A stretch of 28,411 nucleotides of DNA, taken from positions 1 to 28,411 of the forward strand of contig JBJEOB010000161.1 of the NCBI GenBank assembly GCA_051880495.1, written 5' to 3'. The stretch's first letter is position 1. Each line of letters starts with the position of its first letter. Both the position numbers and the translations under genes were made by a program. Source of the DNA: MGBC120314 sp051880495. GTDB taxonomy: Bacteria > Bacillota > Clostridia > Lachnospirales > Lachnospiraceae. The notes below the pieces were generated by a model, which did no database searches, was not told the DNA's origin, and saw nothing but the letters and a program-made list of their open reading frames with translations. Of this stretch, positions 14,952 through 23,669 are shown one piece after another.

Positions 14952-15423
14952 GATGTCCCTCAAGGTTCATATCCTCAAAGTTATTCTGCCTCAACGCTTC
15001 ATAGAGAACAATAGCTACAGAATTGGATAAATTGAGTGACCTTATATCTCCAACCATCGGTATTCTTACGCATGTCTCCTGATTCTCAAGAAGAATATTT
15101 TCAGGAATACCTGCGCTTTCTTTTCCAAACATAATATAACAGTCCGGTTCATAATGAACATGTGTATATGGTTTTGGTGCCTTGGTTGTAGCCATATAAA
15201 TTTTGGCTCCCGGATTTCTCTGCAGAAAATCCTCATAATTATCATAGACCGTAACATCCAGTTTATCCCAATAATCAAGACCAGCTCTCTTAAGCATCTT
15301 ATCATTTATGTGAAATCCAAGTGGTTCAATAAGATGCAGTCTTGTATTAGTGGCAACACACGTTCTTCCTATATTTCCCGTATTAGCCGGCATTTCCGGC
15401 TCAAGCAAAACTATATTTAACAT
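14929..15423 (-). CDS. trmL: tRNA (cytidine/uridine-2'-O)-methyltransferase TrmL
   Basis: SPOUT-class enzyme that 2'-O-methylates the wobble base 34 of leucine tRNAs. The 164 residues match the family length. Conserved parts are EPEMPANTGNIGRTC (8-22), YIMFGKESAGIPE (centre) and the knot motif PMVGDIRSLNLSNSVAIVLYE. The dimeric enzyme binds S-adenosylmethionine in its trefoil knot. It starts one base after the stop of cheX and is the last gene of the minus-strand cluster. Confidence 0.93.
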   Translation of the reverse strand: MLNIVLLEPEMPANTGNIGRTCVATNTRLHLIEPLGFHINDKMLKRAGLDYWDKLDVTVYDNYEDFLQRNPGAKIYMATTKAPKPYTHVHYEPDCYIMFGKESAGIPENILLENQETCVRIPMVGDIRSLNLSNSVAIVLYEALRQNNFEDMNLEGHLTKYDWK

Positions 15424-15424
15424 A

Positions 15425-15895
15425 TTACTCCTGCTTTATTGCAATATCCAGCTCAACATATTTTCCATTGTCATAGTGTAACGGAATGCAAATATTCTTT
15501 GAATATGAATTAATTACAGATAAATTTCCTCTGCATAATGTAGGTGGTGTAATATCAATTCCAATACCCTTGGTTGATAAAATAGTTGCTGCATTTCCAA
15601 GAATCATATTACCTAATTCACTTATTGCACTCATAGATAATTCATTCAGCTCCGTAACAGGCGCCATGATCATCTTAGACGCAATGTCACAGGCTATGTC
15701 AACAGAAAAAGCAATCATTACCTGACCACGCATCTCACCGGTAACGCCAATCATGATTACAAGCGAATCATTTTCAAATTCCGTTGTCTTAACATATGGT
15801 TTACCAATCTTAACATCCAGCTGGCACATACTCTTCATAATGCTTGTTGCTGCAGCTAAAAAGGGATTAATATATTCAACACTTAATTCAGACAT
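15425..15895 (-). CDS. cheX: CheX-type CheY-P phosphatase
   Basis: CheX dephosphorylates the chemotaxis response regulator CheY. The 156-residue protein begins MSELSVEYINPFLAAATSIM, a typical CheX opening. It keeps the catalytic signature S-x3-E-x2-N as SAISELGN (E93, N96), followed by about 20 residues and a Pro pair (ITPP). This implies chemotaxis genes elsewhere in the genome, since none are adjacent. The gene lies 11 bases after the aminotransferase and one base before trmL. Confidence 0.85.
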   Translation of the reverse strand: MSELSVEYINPFLAAATSIMKSMCQLDVKIGKPYVKTTEFENDSLVIMIGVTGEMRGQVMIAFSVDIACDIASKMIMAPVTELNELSMSAISELGNMILGNAATILSTKGIGIDITPPTLCRGNLSVINSYSKNICIPLHYDNGKYVELDIAIKQE

Positions 15896-15906
15896 GAATT
15901 TCCTCC

Positions 15907-17073
15907 TTATTGGTTAGTACTTAGTCTCTTAACAAAATTCGACAGTCTCTCTGTTGCAATTTTCAGATTATCTATGGAATACGCATAGGAAATTCGTAAA
16001 AATCCTTCTCCACAATCTCCAAATGCCGTTCCCGGCACGACTGCAACTTTCTCTTCTTTTAGTAATCTTGTCGCAAATTCATCCGATGTCATTCCAAATT
16101 TCTTAATGCTTGGGAATACATAAAATGCACCATAAGGCTCAAAACAATCAAGTCCCATCTCTTTAAATGCATTAAGAAGAAATCTTCTTCGCTGATTATA
16201 CGCCTCAACCATTTTCTCGACATCTGCATCACAATTTCTTAATGCCTCTACAGCCGCAAACTGGCTGTTTGTCGGTGCACACATTATAGCAAACTGATGA
16301 ATCTTCACCATCTGCTGCATAATTTCCTGTGGCCCTGCGGCATATCCGAGTCTCCATCCCGTCATTGCAAATGCCTTGGAGAATCCGTTAATAACAATAG
16401 TTCTCTCCGCCATTCCCGGAATCTCGGCAATGGACACATGCTTGCCGCTATATGTTAACTCTGCATATATTTCATCTGAAATAACAAAAATATCTTTCTC
16501 TATTATAACTTTTGCAATTGCTTCAAGCTCTTCCCTGTTCATTATAGCACCGGTCGGGTTATTAGGGAATGGCAAAATCAAAACCTTGGTATTCTCCGTA
16601 ATTGCATCCTCAAGTTCATCAGCCGTAAGCTTAAACTGATTTTCTTCCTTAAGATTAATTATCACCGGTTTCGCATCAGCAAGAACAGCACACGGAAGAT
16701 ATGAAACATAACTTGGCTGCGGAATGATTACTTCCTCGCCCGGGTTAATCATCGCACGAAGTGCTATGTCTATGGCCTCACTTCCGCCTACCGTAACAAG
16801 TATCTGATTTATTCCGTAATGTAAGTTATATTTTCTCTTTAAGTATATTGCTATTTCTTCACGAAGTTCTTTAAGACCTGCATTCGAAGTATAGAATGTA
16901 CGTCCCTTTTCAAGGGCATATATTCCCTCTTCTCTGATTCTCCACGGAGTATCAAAATCCGGCTCACCAACGCCCAGAGAAATGGCGTCTTCCATCTCAC
17001 TGACTATATCAAAGAATTTACGAATTCCTGATGGCTGGATTCCTAACACTTTGTCTGACAATGGGTTTCTCAT
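15907..17073 (-). CDS. Class I PLP-dependent aminotransferase
   Basis: Amino-acid aminotransferase of fold type I, 388 residues. It starts MRNPLSDKVLGIQPSGIRKF, a form common in clostridial aspartate/aromatic-type aminotransferases (PatA/AspC-like). PLP-binding features are visible: ISLGVGEPDFDTP, LPFPNNPTGAI (Asn), ISDEIYAELTY (Asp and Tyr), the Schiff-base Lys in NGFSKAFAMTGWRLGY, and the substrate Arg in GFLRISYA. The exact substrate cannot be set. It overlaps the Lrp-type regulator by 4 bases (ATGA), so the two are translated together and the regulator may control it. Confidence 0.92.
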   Translation of the reverse strand: MRNPLSDKVLGIQPSGIRKFFDIVSEMEDAISLGVGEPDFDTPWRIREEGIYALEKGRTFYTSNAGLKELREEIAIYLKRKYNLHYGINQILVTVGGSEAIDIALRAMINPGEEVIIPQPSYVSYLPCAVLADAKPVIINLKEENQFKLTADELEDAITENTKVLILPFPNNPTGAIMNREELEAIAKVIIEKDIFVISDEIYAELTYSGKHVSIAEIPGMAERTIVINGFSKAFAMTGWRLGYAAGPQEIMQQMVKIHQFAIMCAPTNSQFAAVEALRNCDADVEKMVEAYNQRRRFLLNAFKEMGLDCFEPYGAFYVFPSIKKFGMTSDEFATRLLKEEKVAVVPGTAFGDCGEGFLRISYAYSIDNLKIATERLSNFVKRLSTNQ

Positions 17074-17552
17074 GGTGTTACAAGCATCCTTTCGTCCTTT
17101 TCTTTATCTTCAAGCACTGTGCCATATGTTTTATATTTTCTAAGTACAAAGTGTGTAGCTGTACTTAAAACACCATCTATCGTTGCAAGCTTGGATGAAA
17201 CAAATAATGCAACATCTTTCATGCTCTTTCCCTCAATAATTACCGTGAAATCGAATCCACCGGACATAAGGTATAACGATGTTACTTCGCTGTAGTTATA
17301 GATTCTCTCTGCAATGTTGTCAAATCCATGACCTCTCTGTGGTGTTACCTTAACCTCAATTAACGCTGTAACCTTCTCCTGTGTTGTCTTATCCCAGTTT
17401 ATAATTGTATTATAACCGCAAATGATGTGTTCTTTTTCCATCTGTGCTATTTCATTGGCAAGTTCCACCTGATTAATATCGAGCATAACCGCCAGGTCTT
17501 TAAGATCTATTCTTCCATTCTGTTCCAGCATTGCCAATATTTTTTCTCTCAT
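17070..17552 (-). CDS. Lrp/AsnC-family transcriptional regulator
   Basis: Amino-acid-responsive DNA-binding protein of 160 residues. An N-terminal helix-turn-helix (about 1-50, MLEQNGRIDLKDLAVMLDIN) is followed by a RAM ligand-binding domain (about 65-140, ALIEVKVTPQRG, SGGFDFTVIIEG). Overlap with the aminotransferase gene, a recurrent pairing in Lachnospiraceae, suggests it responds to that enzyme's substrate or product. It follows the AIR-synthase-like gene with a 3-base gap. Confidence 0.9.
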   Translation of the reverse strand: MREKILAMLEQNGRIDLKDLAVMLDINQVELANEIAQMEKEHIICGYNTIINWDKTTQEKVTALIEVKVTPQRGHGFDNIAERIYNYSEVTSLYLMSGGFDFTVIIEGKSMKDVALFVSSKLATIDGVLSTATHFVLRKYKTYGTVLEDKEKDERMLVTP

Positions 17553-17555
17553 ATG

Positions 17556-18554
17556 CTAAGCCTCTCCATCTATTATTTTCCACAACTCATCCCGTCCCGG
17601 CGTATCAAGATAACGTACTTCATCCTCATTCATTATAATCTTGTCATTGTCATCCGTCACTTCGCCAATCAAGGCAGTTGGAATATCATGCTCATTTAAT
17701 ACATTTACTATATCATATTCTGCCGGTGCTGTCATCAACAAAGAGCCACCGGACAGCATTCTGTATGGATTTAAATCAAAATATTCGCATACCTCAATTA
17801 TTTCCTGTCTGACAGGTATCTTCTTAAAATCAACTTTAATACCACATTTTCCCTTAACTGATAATTCCCAAAGGGCATTCATGACACCGCCGTTAGATAA
17901 ATTGTGAAGATAAGTAACTCCGTTTTGGCATGCAATTTCGGCTTCCTCTGTTATATCATACATCATTGGTATTCTGTCAAACAAGTCAAAAAAACTCCCC
18001 GGAAATCTTTTCTCAAGTTCTTCCTTCTTCATCCTGTATAGCTGATATCCGCCCTCTAATCCTATCCATTTTGTAATATATATCTTATCTCCCGGCTTTA
18101 TTTCACCGGAAACCGTATATTTTCTTTTACCGATTCCCGTATAACACACAATCGGCACCCTGGCAGCTCCTGTTGCTTCCGTATGTCCGCCTGCTATCTG
18201 TATACCATACTTTTTACAAAGCATCTGGGACTGTCTCATAATATTCTTTAAAATGCGCTCATCAAAACGTTCCGGCATTATTACATTCATTATAATCGCA
18301 TCTGTACCTGCGCCCTTACACGCCAAATCCGCCATAACACGGTATATTCCGGTCATTGCAGGCGTATTTCCACCAAGCGTGACGGTAGTTGCTGCAACAG
18401 CCATATCACCATCTCCCCGTAATACGGCAGCATCATTTCCAACACCTGCGCCTTCAAGGACCATGTCATTTTTTGTATGTATTTCTTTTAAAACCGAACG
18501 TTTCAAAACTGCTTCTGATATTTTACCCGAACGCATATTTGACAACAACCTCAC
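17556..18554 (-). CDS. AIR-synthase-related ATP-binding protein (HypE/ThiL-like)
   Basis: Member of the PurM/HypE/SelD/ThiL superfamily, 332 residues, precise role unknown. The N-terminal half has an ATP-site pattern (GAGVGNDAAVLRGDGDMA, then MADLACKGA). IAGGHTEATGA marks the PurM-type glycine-rich loop, and the C-terminal domain carries HNLSNGGVMNALWEL and MLSGGSLLMTAP. It lacks the C-terminal Cys of HypE, so hydrogenase maturation is not supported. The first possible start is GTG 18554; internal ATG 18536 (MRSGKISEAVLKRSV) looks more like the family start, though its GAGG is 12 bases away. It heads, or is second in, the cluster with the Lrp regulator and aminotransferase. Confidence 0.8.
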   Translation of the reverse strand: MRLLSNMRSGKISEAVLKRSVLKEIHTKNDMVLEGAGVGNDAAVLRGDGDMAVAATTVTLGGNTPAMTGIYRVMADLACKGAGTDAIIMNVIMPERFDERILKNIMRQSQMLCKKYGIQIAGGHTEATGAARVPIVCYTGIGKRKYTVSGEIKPGDKIYITKWIGLEGGYQLYRMKKEELEKRFPGSFFDLFDRIPMMYDITEEAEIACQNGVTYLHNLSNGGVMNALWELSVKGKCGIKVDFKKIPVRQEIIEVCEYFDLNPYRMLSGGSLLMTAPAEYDIVNVLNEHDIPTALIGEVTDDNDKIIMNEDEVRYLDTPGRDELWKIIDGEA

Positions 18555-18572
18555 AAATTAGTATAGTTATAG

Positions 18573-18680
18573 TTAAATAAGAGCACTTAAAACAATTGGT
18601 ACTACCATGCATAATACTAGTATTACAATGATGATTGTCGATATCATTTTTTTTGTTTTACGACTATTCATGTTAAACAT
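18573..18680 (-). CDS. 35-residue single-pass membrane peptide
   Basis: Short frame beginning MFNMNSRKTKKMIST, then a strongly hydrophobic segment (IIIVILVLCMVVPIVLSAL) and a stop. GGAGG (18687-18691) lies 6 bases before ATG 18680, and the layout of positive N-terminus then helix is that of real small membrane proteins. It ends 18 bases before the AIR-synthase-like start on the same strand, so it may be first gene of that cluster. A similar short protein type is widespread in Firmicutes; its function is unknown to me. Confidence 0.6.
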   Translation of the reverse strand: MFNMNSRKTKKMISTIIIVILVLCMVVPIVLSALI

Positions 18681-18716
18681 ATTGCACCTCCTAATTCATA
18701 CCAGAAAGGATTTAAA

Positions 18717-19316
18717 ATGAAATTTCTGTTTCCTTTTTTTGCTTTATTCTGTATTATATTCACGTCCCTGCTAAAGAATAATACCCGTGACAAAGAGAAA
18801 TCCCAGCAGGAATTCTGGGAAAGAGAGCGTATTGCCAATCTTACCCGAAAAAAAGATATCAGTAATTTGGATTATATCACAATTCCAACAGAAAAGTTAC
18901 CTTTTCTTAAAAATCCGTCAGAAAAAATTTCCGATTATGAAGAACGAATATTAAAACTCTCCAAATGCAGGATACTTAATTTAAACGGAATCAGCAATAC
19001 CGACTTAAAGCTTTCATATGGTGTCGCTAATCTGCCTGACCTGACCCAGTACGACCAAAACTATCTTGAACTCACAACCATCCTTGGGAAATGGTCTCAG
19101 GCTCTTCTTGATGAAGGTTATACCGGTGAAGCCAAAACTGTTTTGGAATATGCCGTTTCATGTGGCTGTGATTCAAGTTCCATATATGTAAATCTTGCAA
19201 CAATTTATATGAAAGAAGACCCGCAGCGAGTTAATGAGCTTATTGATAATATCAGTTCATCCGAATCTCCAATGAAAAACATCATAATACACAAGCTGCA
19301 GAATCTTATCGCCTAA
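18717..19316 (+). CDS. Membrane-anchored or secreted protein of unknown function, TPR-like C-terminus
   Basis: Unrecognised 199-residue protein. The first 19 residues (MKFLFPFFALFCIIFTSLL) form a membrane anchor or uncleaved signal. A charged region follows (NTRDKEKSQQEFWERERIAN), then a motif-like stretch DYITIPTEKLPF and a helical C-terminus (LELTTILGKWSQALLDEGYT, LEYAVSCGCDSSSIYVNLA) compatible with a tetratricopeptide-like fold. AGAAAGGA precedes the ATG. It runs opposite to its neighbours and its last 4 bases overlap the convergent exonuclease gene. No catalytic residues are seen. Confidence 0.7.
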   Translation: MKFLFPFFALFCIIFTSLLKNNTRDKEKSQQEFWERERIANLTRKKDISNLDYITIPTEKLPFLKNPSEKISDYEERILKLSKCRILNLNGISNTDLKLSYGVANLPDLTQYDQNYLELTTILGKWSQALLDEGYTGEAKTVLEYAVSCGCDSSSIYVNLATIYMKEDPQRVNELIDNISSSESPMKNIIIHKLQNLIA

Positions 19317-20020
19317 ACCTCACGTCCATATGATGATAATATCCGGTCAATCAACCTTGAAGCATCATTTTTTGTCAGGCTCTCAATTTCCACGTCCGGC
19401 ACAATATGGTGCTTTTTTATTAATCCATTCAAATATTTTATCTGTGCCGGAGTAATCGGCGATTTTTTCTTAATCGAATATTCTAATTTAATTACTTTAT
19501 CAAATTCAGCATTTTCACTGTTTTGCTCACACAGTTTTTCATATAATTTCCATGCAGAACGTGCATCATCATATGCACGGTGGCTGTGCCCTGAGTCTAT
19601 TGCAAAATATTTACACAGCTCTCCAAGCCTTTTACTTGGAAGGTCCGGCAGGAATTTTCTGGCAAGCTTAAGCGTATCGATTCCATCCTTTTCAAACTGA
19701 TATCCTCTGTTAACGCATGCCGTCTTTAAAAAGCTGTAATCAAATATTATGTTATGACCAAGGAGCGGAAGCCCCTCACAAAAAGACATCAAATCCTCCA
19801 GCACTTCGTCTATGACCGGTGCATCTTTTACCATACTTTTGTCTATTCCCGTAATATCTGTTATTCTGTCCGGGATAACCATCCTGGGATTTACAAATGT
19901 ACTAAATCTCCCTGTTTCAATACCGTTTATAACTTTAATAGCACCTATTTCAATAATTCTGTCTGACGCAGGAGCAACTCCTGTTGTTTCCAAATCCAAT
20001 GCAACAAATGAATCTATCAT
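19313..20020 (-). CDS. DEDDh 3'-5' exonuclease (DNA polymerase III epsilon-like) with small C-terminal domain
   Basis: Single-strand exonuclease of the DnaQ family. Motifs are complete: ExoI FVALDLETTG (D, E), ExoII GHNIIFDYSFL (D) and ExoIII HSHRAYDDARS (H, D). Residues 1-165 form the nuclease. The last 70 residues (SPITPAQIKYLNGLIKKH, ESLTKNDASRLIDRI) are a small helical module common in clostridial homologues. I prefer ATG 20020 (MIDSFVALD) to ATG 20026, because GAGG is 7 bases before the former and only 2 before the latter. It is coupled to the radical SAM gene upstream, whose stop overlaps this region. Role in repair is inferred. Confidence 0.9.
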   Translation of the reverse strand: MIDSFVALDLETTGVAPASDRIIEIGAIKVINGIETGRFSTFVNPRMVIPDRITDITGIDKSMVKDAPVIDEVLEDLMSFCEGLPLLGHNIIFDYSFLKTACVNRGYQFEKDGIDTLKLARKFLPDLPSKRLGELCKYFAIDSGHSHRAYDDARSAWKLYEKLCEQNSENAEFDKVIKLEYSIKKKSPITPAQIKYLNGLIKKHHIVPDVEIESLTKNDASRLIDRILSSYGREV

Positions 20021-20022
20021 TT

Positions 20023-21723
20023 TCATTCCTCATTCAATACTGTTATTTCTGCCGTTTTGGTTATAGGATGTTTATTATCATAATCAAACAGTATTATGGT
20101 GTTTTCTTTCTTAATACTGTCATGTTCAATAAAGTCTGATACATCTATGGAAAATGGCTCTATATGAAAATTTCTGTCCTGCCACAGTTTAGAATATGTA
20201 CGGTAATGCTCTCTTGTCAACTCCTTATATTCTTCATTCGGGCAGGAGAAATCCGGTCTTGTCTTGAGATTTTCCCTTAAATACAAATCATATATAAGTA
20301 CTTCTTTCAACGCCTCATACGGAGCAGACGTCTGCGTCCTTATAAAATCCATTAATATCTTATACCTTGTAATACGTGTATGATTCATGTCCAAAAGACC
20401 GTTGTCCTTATAATATCTGCCCAAACCTTCGTATAACCTGTATGGATTTTCAAAAAATCTTTCAAGAACAGACAATGTATTAGCAAAAAGTCCGCTGTTG
20501 TAATATACCTCAACCATATTCTCAACAAGCTTCAAATCTGTTATATCCTGAAACGATAACCACTTTGTGCAAAGCACTTCATACGGAGCCGCATCAAGAT
20601 ACTTAATTTTGTACCGGTCTGCCATACGATGCATTTTGGCACCCTTTAACACTTTAAGAAAGCCAAGCTGAAGCTCATGGGGTCTTAATGCATAAACATC
20701 ATTAAACGAATTAATAAAGGATGATTTATCTTCCTTTGGCAGTCCTGCAATAAGATCTAAGTGAATGTGTACATTATTATTTTTCTTAAGCTTTTTTACA
20801 ACCTCTTTAATCTTATCAAAATCAGTCACACGGTCGATTTCCCTGATTGTCTCACAATTAGTCGACTGTACACCTATCTCAAGCTGAATAAGTCCCGGAC
20901 GCATTTTTGATATAACTTCCAGTTCTGAATCAGAAATAAGGTCTGCTGCTATTTCAAAATGAAAATTTGTAATTCCATTATCATTTTCATAAATAAACTT
21001 AAGTATTTCCAACGTTCTGTCTTCTCGTATATTAAATGTCCTGTCTATGAATTTGACCTGAGGTACATTATTATCAAGAAAATACTTGAGCTCCTTTTTT
21101 ACCAGACAAAGACTTCTGAAACGAACCGTCTTATCAATGGACGACATACAATAACTGCATCGAAACGGGCAGCCCCTGCTGCTTTCATAATATATTATTC
21201 TGTTATTATACTTACTGATATCATCATAAACAAAAACCAGGTCATCCATCGGCATAAGCTCCTGCCTTTCGTTTAACGCCGGACCATTTTCAGTCCTGTA
21301 CATTATGCCCGGTATGTCCTCAAGCCCTATTGTTCCATCACAATAGTGTTCCATCAAATGCTTAAATACAAGCTCACCCTCTCCAAGCATGACTCCGTCA
21401 AGATATGGATTTTTTTCGATAATTTCAAAACCATCATAAGACACTTCCGGACCGCCAAACCATATTCTGATATCAGGAATAACTTTTTTAACTTCTCTCG
21501 CAATGTTTTTAACATATTCTATATTCCATATATAGCATGAAAAAAATATTACATCCGGTCTTCTCTCGTAAATGTCACGTATCGGTAAATCCATCTGATT
21601 ATTAATTGTATATTCAGCCACGTCAATATGTTCCCCATAATTTGAAGCGTAAGCCATTATGCTGTGTACAGCAAGATTGGAATGTATATATTTCGCATTA
21701 ATAGCCACAAGTAAAGCTTTCAT
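20023..21723 (-). CDS. B12-binding-domain radical SAM protein with DUF4080-like C-terminus
   Basis: Iron-sulphur enzyme using S-adenosylmethionine, and probably cobalamin, for an unknown reaction. An N-terminal Rossmann-like B12-binding domain (to about residue 140, MKALLVAINAKYIHSNLAV) lacks the DxHxxG cobalamin motif, as usual in this family. The radical SAM domain has the cluster motif SRGCPFRCSYC (C190, C194, C197 counting from the in-frame ATG at 21738). The C-terminal 180 residues resemble DUF4080. I place the start at ATG 21723, 7 bases after AGGA; the ATG at 21738 is possible. Its end overlaps the exonuclease gene, so both are co-transcribed. Confidence 0.88.
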   Translation of the reverse strand: MKALLVAINAKYIHSNLAVHSIMAYASNYGEHIDVAEYTINNQMDLPIRDIYERRPDVIFFSCYIWNIEYVKNIAREVKKVIPDIRIWFGGPEVSYDGFEIIEKNPYLDGVMLGEGELVFKHLMEHYCDGTIGLEDIPGIMYRTENGPALNERQELMPMDDLVFVYDDISKYNNRIIYYESSRGCPFRCSYCMSSIDKTVRFRSLCLVKKELKYFLDNNVPQVKFIDRTFNIREDRTLEILKFIYENDNGITNFHFEIAADLISDSELEVISKMRPGLIQLEIGVQSTNCETIREIDRVTDFDKIKEVVKKLKKNNNVHIHLDLIAGLPKEDKSSFINSFNDVYALRPHELQLGFLKVLKGAKMHRMADRYKIKYLDAAPYEVLCTKWLSFQDITDLKLVENMVEVYYNSGLFANTLSVLERFFENPYRLYEGLGRYYKDNGLLDMNHTRITRYKILMDFIRTQTSAPYEALKEVLIYDLYLRENLKTRPDFSCPNEEYKELTREHYRTYSKLWQDRNFHIEPFSIDVSDFIEHDSIKKENTIILFDYDNKHPITKTAEITVLNEE

Positions 21724-21753
21724 GACATTTCCTTTCATTTCCTATTATAAAAT

Positions 21754-21809
21754 AAAGGAGCTGTCGCATTAAGAAATTGATATCATCATCTTAAAGCGAC
21801 AGCCCCTTT
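21754..21809 (-). terminator. Strong terminator after the GGDEF gene
   Basis: Two 21-base arms, AAAGGAGCTGTCGCATTAAGA (21754-21774, plus strand) and its near-perfect complement at 21789-21809, make a very long stem with a 14-base loop. On the minus strand the stem is followed by ATTTTAT, and on the plus strand by a T5 tract. It separates the GGDEF gene from the radical SAM gene and looks bidirectional. Confidence 0.8.
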
Positions 21810-21812
21810 TTG

Positions 21813-23576
21813 TTAACGGTCACCATATGACAGTTCAAGAATTTTTCCAATAAAGTTCAGATATGCTTTATCATCCTCACCCCATTTTCTTGCTGCCGAT
21901 GTTTTCTTATAAAAAGTAATATAACCTTCATTTTTTAAATTCTTCATCTTATACAAAATTGCTGCGGTAATGTTATTTTTCATCATATATTCATATGCTG
22001 ACGGATAGATAATCTCAATATCAGGAGTCGAATTTATTACTGCAAGACCATCTGAATTAAACAAATTCTGAAAATTATTTTCATGAACAAACTTAATCTT
22101 TCTTTCATATTCTTCAGGCTCCCTGTCCCACGTCATGAGCCTGTAATCAAGATTGCCGTAGAAAACATCTATTTCGTCAAGATCAAATGCCAGCCCTGTC
22201 TCATTTAAAGCCATCTCGTATGATGTTATCTTCTGCTGTAAGAAATACTCTATCAGTTCCATAACAAGACTGACTTTATTCTTTTTCTCCTTCGTAAGGC
22301 TTGACTTTTCTAAATCTGCATTGTCACTGAGAACATCTCCATGAATCTCAGGTGTATAAATCACGTATCTGTTCTTGCCCTTTTTCTTGGCACGATATAA
22401 CATCTTGTCAGCTATCTTAAACAATGTGTCATACTCGGTTGAATGTACCGGATAAGATGCAATTCCTATTGAGCATGTGACATTAAATCCGTCAAGCTTT
22501 CCCATGTATGCCCATTCAATGTTACTTCTTATAGATCTTAAAATACCTCTTAGCTCAGAATGATTTTCAATATTTTCAAGGACAATCATCATCTCATCGC
22601 CACCGATTCGTCCGACAACGCCCCTGTCTCCTACCGCCTCTTTAAGAATACCTGCTGCCGTAACCAGCACTTCGTCACCAAACATATGACCATATGTATC
22701 ATTAACATTTTTAAAGTTATCAAGGTCAAGAATACATAAATAAACAGAATAGTCAGGCTTTGACGCAATAAGCTTTGTCGCATAACCGGTGATGGCCTTT
22801 TTGTTAAGAATATCAAGAGCGGCATCCTTATCTGAATTGGCATTTATTGTAAGTTCGCGTTTCTTGGCATCCTGTCCGATTACTGAAATGCAGCCCACAA
22901 CCCTTCGTTCGCGTGCAGCATTACGGATGGTCTTACCCTTTATCAGATGCATTTCCTTCTCACCTGTTGCAGAAAACTGCGATGAAAGAAGTTCATACCT
23001 GAATGTACGCGTTCCACTTCTGATATCATTACACAGACTGTCAAAAACATCTGTATTCTCACTGTCTATATATTCATTTTCAATAACTGAATTTATCCAG
23101 TCAGATAACGGACTCTTTATAAGGTCAACCTTCTGGCTCTTATCTCCAAGAAAAACGTGAAATAAATCTTCGTCTATATTGTAGCAGAAAAGGTATTCAT
23201 CTATGAGTCCCAGATATTCTCCATACTCCTGACTCATATTCTGAATTTCTTTTATCTCACGTTCCATCTCTTTTACATCTATTATATCAATACGAATTAA
23301 TGGCTCCCCTGCAAGCTCAATCGTCTCAAGACTTAATTCAGCCAGCACCCAGCGATACTTTTCGTCAGCTTTCCTGATACGATACGCCAGCATATTGTAT
23401 CCATCTTTTTTCAGGTTGTCAATTGCATCATTAAGACGACACAAATCATCAGGATGCGCACTTTTAGCAAGGGATATAAAATTATCCTCACCGACATATC
23501 TGTAAAAACCTTCATCGGCTTTCTTTATCTGTAGATATTTATCAATAGTTGCTGATCCCGTCTTAAATTTCGCCAT
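21813..23576 (-). CDS. PAS-GGDEF diguanylate cyclase-like protein with extra C-terminal domain
   Basis: Predicted cytoplasmic cyclic-di-GMP synthase or signal protein of 587 residues. Residues about 15-110 form a PAS-like domain (RIRKADEKYRWVLAELSLET), and 120-235 a second sensor-like region. Residues 255-410 are a GGDEF domain (ILDLDNFKNVNDTYGHMFGD with metal-binding D284, then GRIGGDEMMIVLEN). A C-terminal domain (about 425-587) may be GAF-like. The signature is GGDEM, not GGDEF/GGEEF, and there is no RxxD inhibitory site just before it. All key acidic residues remain, so activity is plausible. No membrane helix is seen. It is transcribed alone, between its own promoter and a strong terminator. 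Confidence 0.88.
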   Translation of the reverse strand: MAKFKTGSATIDKYLQIKKADEGFYRYVGEDNFISLAKSAHPDDLCRLNDAIDNLKKDGYNMLAYRIRKADEKYRWVLAELSLETIELAGEPLIRIDIIDVKEMEREIKEIQNMSQEYGEYLGLIDEYLFCYNIDEDLFHVFLGDKSQKVDLIKSPLSDWINSVIENEYIDSENTDVFDSLCNDIRSGTRTFRYELLSSQFSATGEKEMHLIKGKTIRNAARERRVVGCISVIGQDAKKRELTINANSDKDAALDILNKKAITGYATKLIASKPDYSVYLCILDLDNFKNVNDTYGHMFGDEVLVTAAGILKEAVGDRGVVGRIGGDEMMIVLENIENHSELRGILRSIRSNIEWAYMGKLDGFNVTCSIGIASYPVHSTEYDTLFKIADKMLYRAKKKGKNRYVIYTPEIHGDVLSDNADLEKSSLTKEKKNKVSLVMELIEYFLQQKITSYEMALNETGLAFDLDEIDVFYGNLDYRLMTWDREPEEYERKIKFVHENNFQNLFNSDGLAVINSTPDIEIIYPSAYEYMMKNNITAAILYKMKNLKNEGYITFYKKTSAARKWGEDDKAYLNFIGKILELSYGDR

Positions 23577-23631
23577 TAGCCAATCTTCCCCTTCTATTCA
23601 TCTGTAAAAACGCAAAATAAAATTATAGATA

Positions 23632-23660
23632 ATTATATCACAAAGTTTATTAAATAACAA
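23632..23660 (-). promoter_or_regulatory. Sigma-A-type promoter for the GGDEF gene
   Basis: On the minus strand TTGTTA (23660-23655), 17 bases, then TATAAT (23637-23632), about 56 bases before the gene start. Confidence 0.6.
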
Positions 23661-23669
23661 GAACACCCT

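Noticed and set aside
17556..18554. HypE (hydrogenase maturation)
   Set aside because: It lacks the C-terminal Cys of HypE and no hyp or hydrogenase genes are nearby; left as an AIR-synthase-related protein.
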